Origin: Actinomycetota bacterium
GTDB lineage: Bacteria; Actinomycetota; Acidimicrobiia; Spongiisociales; ZC4RG35
DNA: 6,589 nt
Direction: 5' to 3'
NCBI GenBank assembly: GCA_003242515.1
Contig: QGUS01000098.1
Location: 1 to 6,589, forward strand
Below the pieces are notes generated by a model. The model worked only from the letters and a program-made list of their open reading frames with translations. It was not told the origin of the DNA and ran no database searches. Positions within the stretch are counted from its first letter, which is position 1, and each line of letters begins with the position of its first letter. This document shows positions 6,019 through 6,589 of this stretch, in pieces. The position numbers and the translations under genes were made by a program.

Positions 6019-6564
6019 GTGTCCCGCGAAGCCCTCCTGCAGCACCTCATCGAACACGCCCTGCGCACCGACGGCCCGTTCACCCTCCGCTCCGGCGCCA
6101 TCTCCTCCTGGTACCTGGACGCCCGCCAGACCACGTTCGACGGCGAGGGCGCCGCGTTGGCGGGGGAGGCGGTCCTCGAACTGGTCGACCCCACCGTGGT
6201 GGCGGTCGGCGGCATGACCATGGGGGCCGACCCGATCGCGGTCGCCACCGCCATCGCCGGGGCCCGCTCCGGGCGTCCGCTCAAGGCCTTCTCCGTCCGC
6301 AAGGAGGCGAAGGACCACGGCACCGGCGGCCGCATCGTCGGCCCGGTCCGTGCCGGCGACCGCGTCTGCGTCCTGGAGGACACCACGACCACCGGGTCCG
6401 CCGCCAGGGAGGCGGTGGAGGCGCTCCGCGCCGAGGGGATCGAGGTGGCCCAGGTGGTCGCCCTGGTCGACCGCTCCGGGGGCGCCGCGGCGGCCCGCTT
6501 CGAAGAGGCGGGGATCCCGTTCACCGCCGTGTTCGACACGGCCGCCCTCGGGGTGGGTGAGTGA
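6019..6564 (+). CDS. pyrE: Orotate phosphoribosyltransferase
   Basis: Joins orotate and PRPP to give orotidine 5'-monophosphate, the penultimate step to UMP, in the cytoplasm. The 181 residues are near the family size. Motifs in order: TLRSGAISSWYLDARQTT at about 22-39 (orotate/PRPP loop; R24 where E. coli has K26), GGMTMGADP at 64-72, the mobile catalytic loop VRKEAKDHGTGG at 93-104 with R94, K95, K98 and H100, and the PRPP-binding VLEDTTTTGSA at 118-128. The WYLDARQTT variant points to the PyrE group shared by actinobacteria and cyanobacteria. The GTG at 6019 is chosen because it follows a -10-like box and gives a normal N-terminus; the same frame is open further upstream, but only through the antisense of the phosphatase gene. 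No other pyr gene is in view. The stop overlaps a possible next start. Confidence 0.95.
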   Translation: MSREALLQHLIEHALRTDGPFTLRSGAISSWYLDARQTTFDGEGAALAGEAVLELVDPTVVAVGGMTMGADPIAVATAIAGARSGRPLKAFSVRKEAKDHGTGGRIVGPVRAGDRVCVLEDTTTTGSAAREAVEALRAEGIEVAQVVALVDRSGGAAAARFEEAGIPFTAVFDTAALGVGE

Positions 6565-6589
6565 GGGTCGAGGTCCGCCGCTCGTCGTT
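6561..6589 (+). CDS. Possible start of a downstream gene, cut by the window edge
   Basis: GTGAG at 6561 overlaps the pyrE stop in the common GTGA arrangement, and the frame is open to the end, reading VRVEVRRSS. A GTG at 6557 opens another uninterrupted frame (VSEGRGPPLVV). Nine to eleven codons are too few to choose a frame or identify a product. The overlap hints at an operon with pyrE. Confidence 0.3.

Noticed and set aside
5967..6539. N-terminal extension of the phosphatase frame of up to 191 codons upstream of the ATG at 5966.
   Set aside because: The extension is antisense to pyrE and crosses the promoter region. RHG belongs near the N-terminus in this family, so the ATG at 5966 is the start.
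1..6589. Search by eye for tRNA or rRNA genes, CRISPR repeats, insertion-sequence ends, riboswitches and toxin-antitoxin pairs.
   Set aside because: Nothing was found. Non-coding gaps total under 200 bases, the longest is 75, and none shows these structures.

Overview
The window is a compact stretch of high-GC bacterial chromosome with about 97% coding density. Seven complete genes are visible, plus the first bases of a possible eighth. The high GC content, GTG starts, protein families that resemble mycobacterial ones, and starts with little or no Shine-Dalgarno sequence but a TANNNT box close upstream all suggest Actinomycetota. It could be a less-studied lineage such as Acidimicrobiia, but the sequence does not fix the class.

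Layout: (1) 23-2367 (+) is a two-gene unit, a CCA-adding tRNA nucleotidyltransferase followed by a membrane-anchored endonuclease/exonuclease/phosphatase-fold (EEP) protein; stop and start share one base (TGATG). (2) 2397-3848 (+) is Xaa-Pro aminopeptidase with all five metal ligands and an extra ~43-residue insert. (3) 3871-4638 (+) is a cis-prenyltransferase that looks more like the short-chain Z-FPP synthase of mycobacteria (Rv1086) than a classical UppS, with an altered DGN motif. (4) 4639-4713 is a convergent gap with strong G/C-rich hairpins, probably a two-way terminator. (5) 5966-4714 (-) is a second two-gene unit, a histidine phosphatase followed by a UPF0016/GDT1-type six-helix cation exporter, again with a TGATG overlap. 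(6) 5967-6018 is a 52-base divergent promoter region. (7) 6019-6564 (+) is orotate phosphoribosyltransferase (pyrE), whose stop overlaps a candidate GTG start of another gene cut by the window edge.

These are mostly housekeeping genes: tRNA 3'-end maturation, peptide turnover, prenyl diphosphate synthesis, manganese or calcium homeostasis and pyrimidine synthesis. No mobile element, CRISPR array, RNA gene or defence system is visible, and no obviously new multi-gene system. The points most worth following are the extracytoplasmic, VanJ-like EEP enzyme lying near a prenyl diphosphate synthase, the active-site substitution in that synthase, the PepP insert, and the consistent promoter-next-to-start architecture that suggests leaderless or near-leaderless mRNAs.
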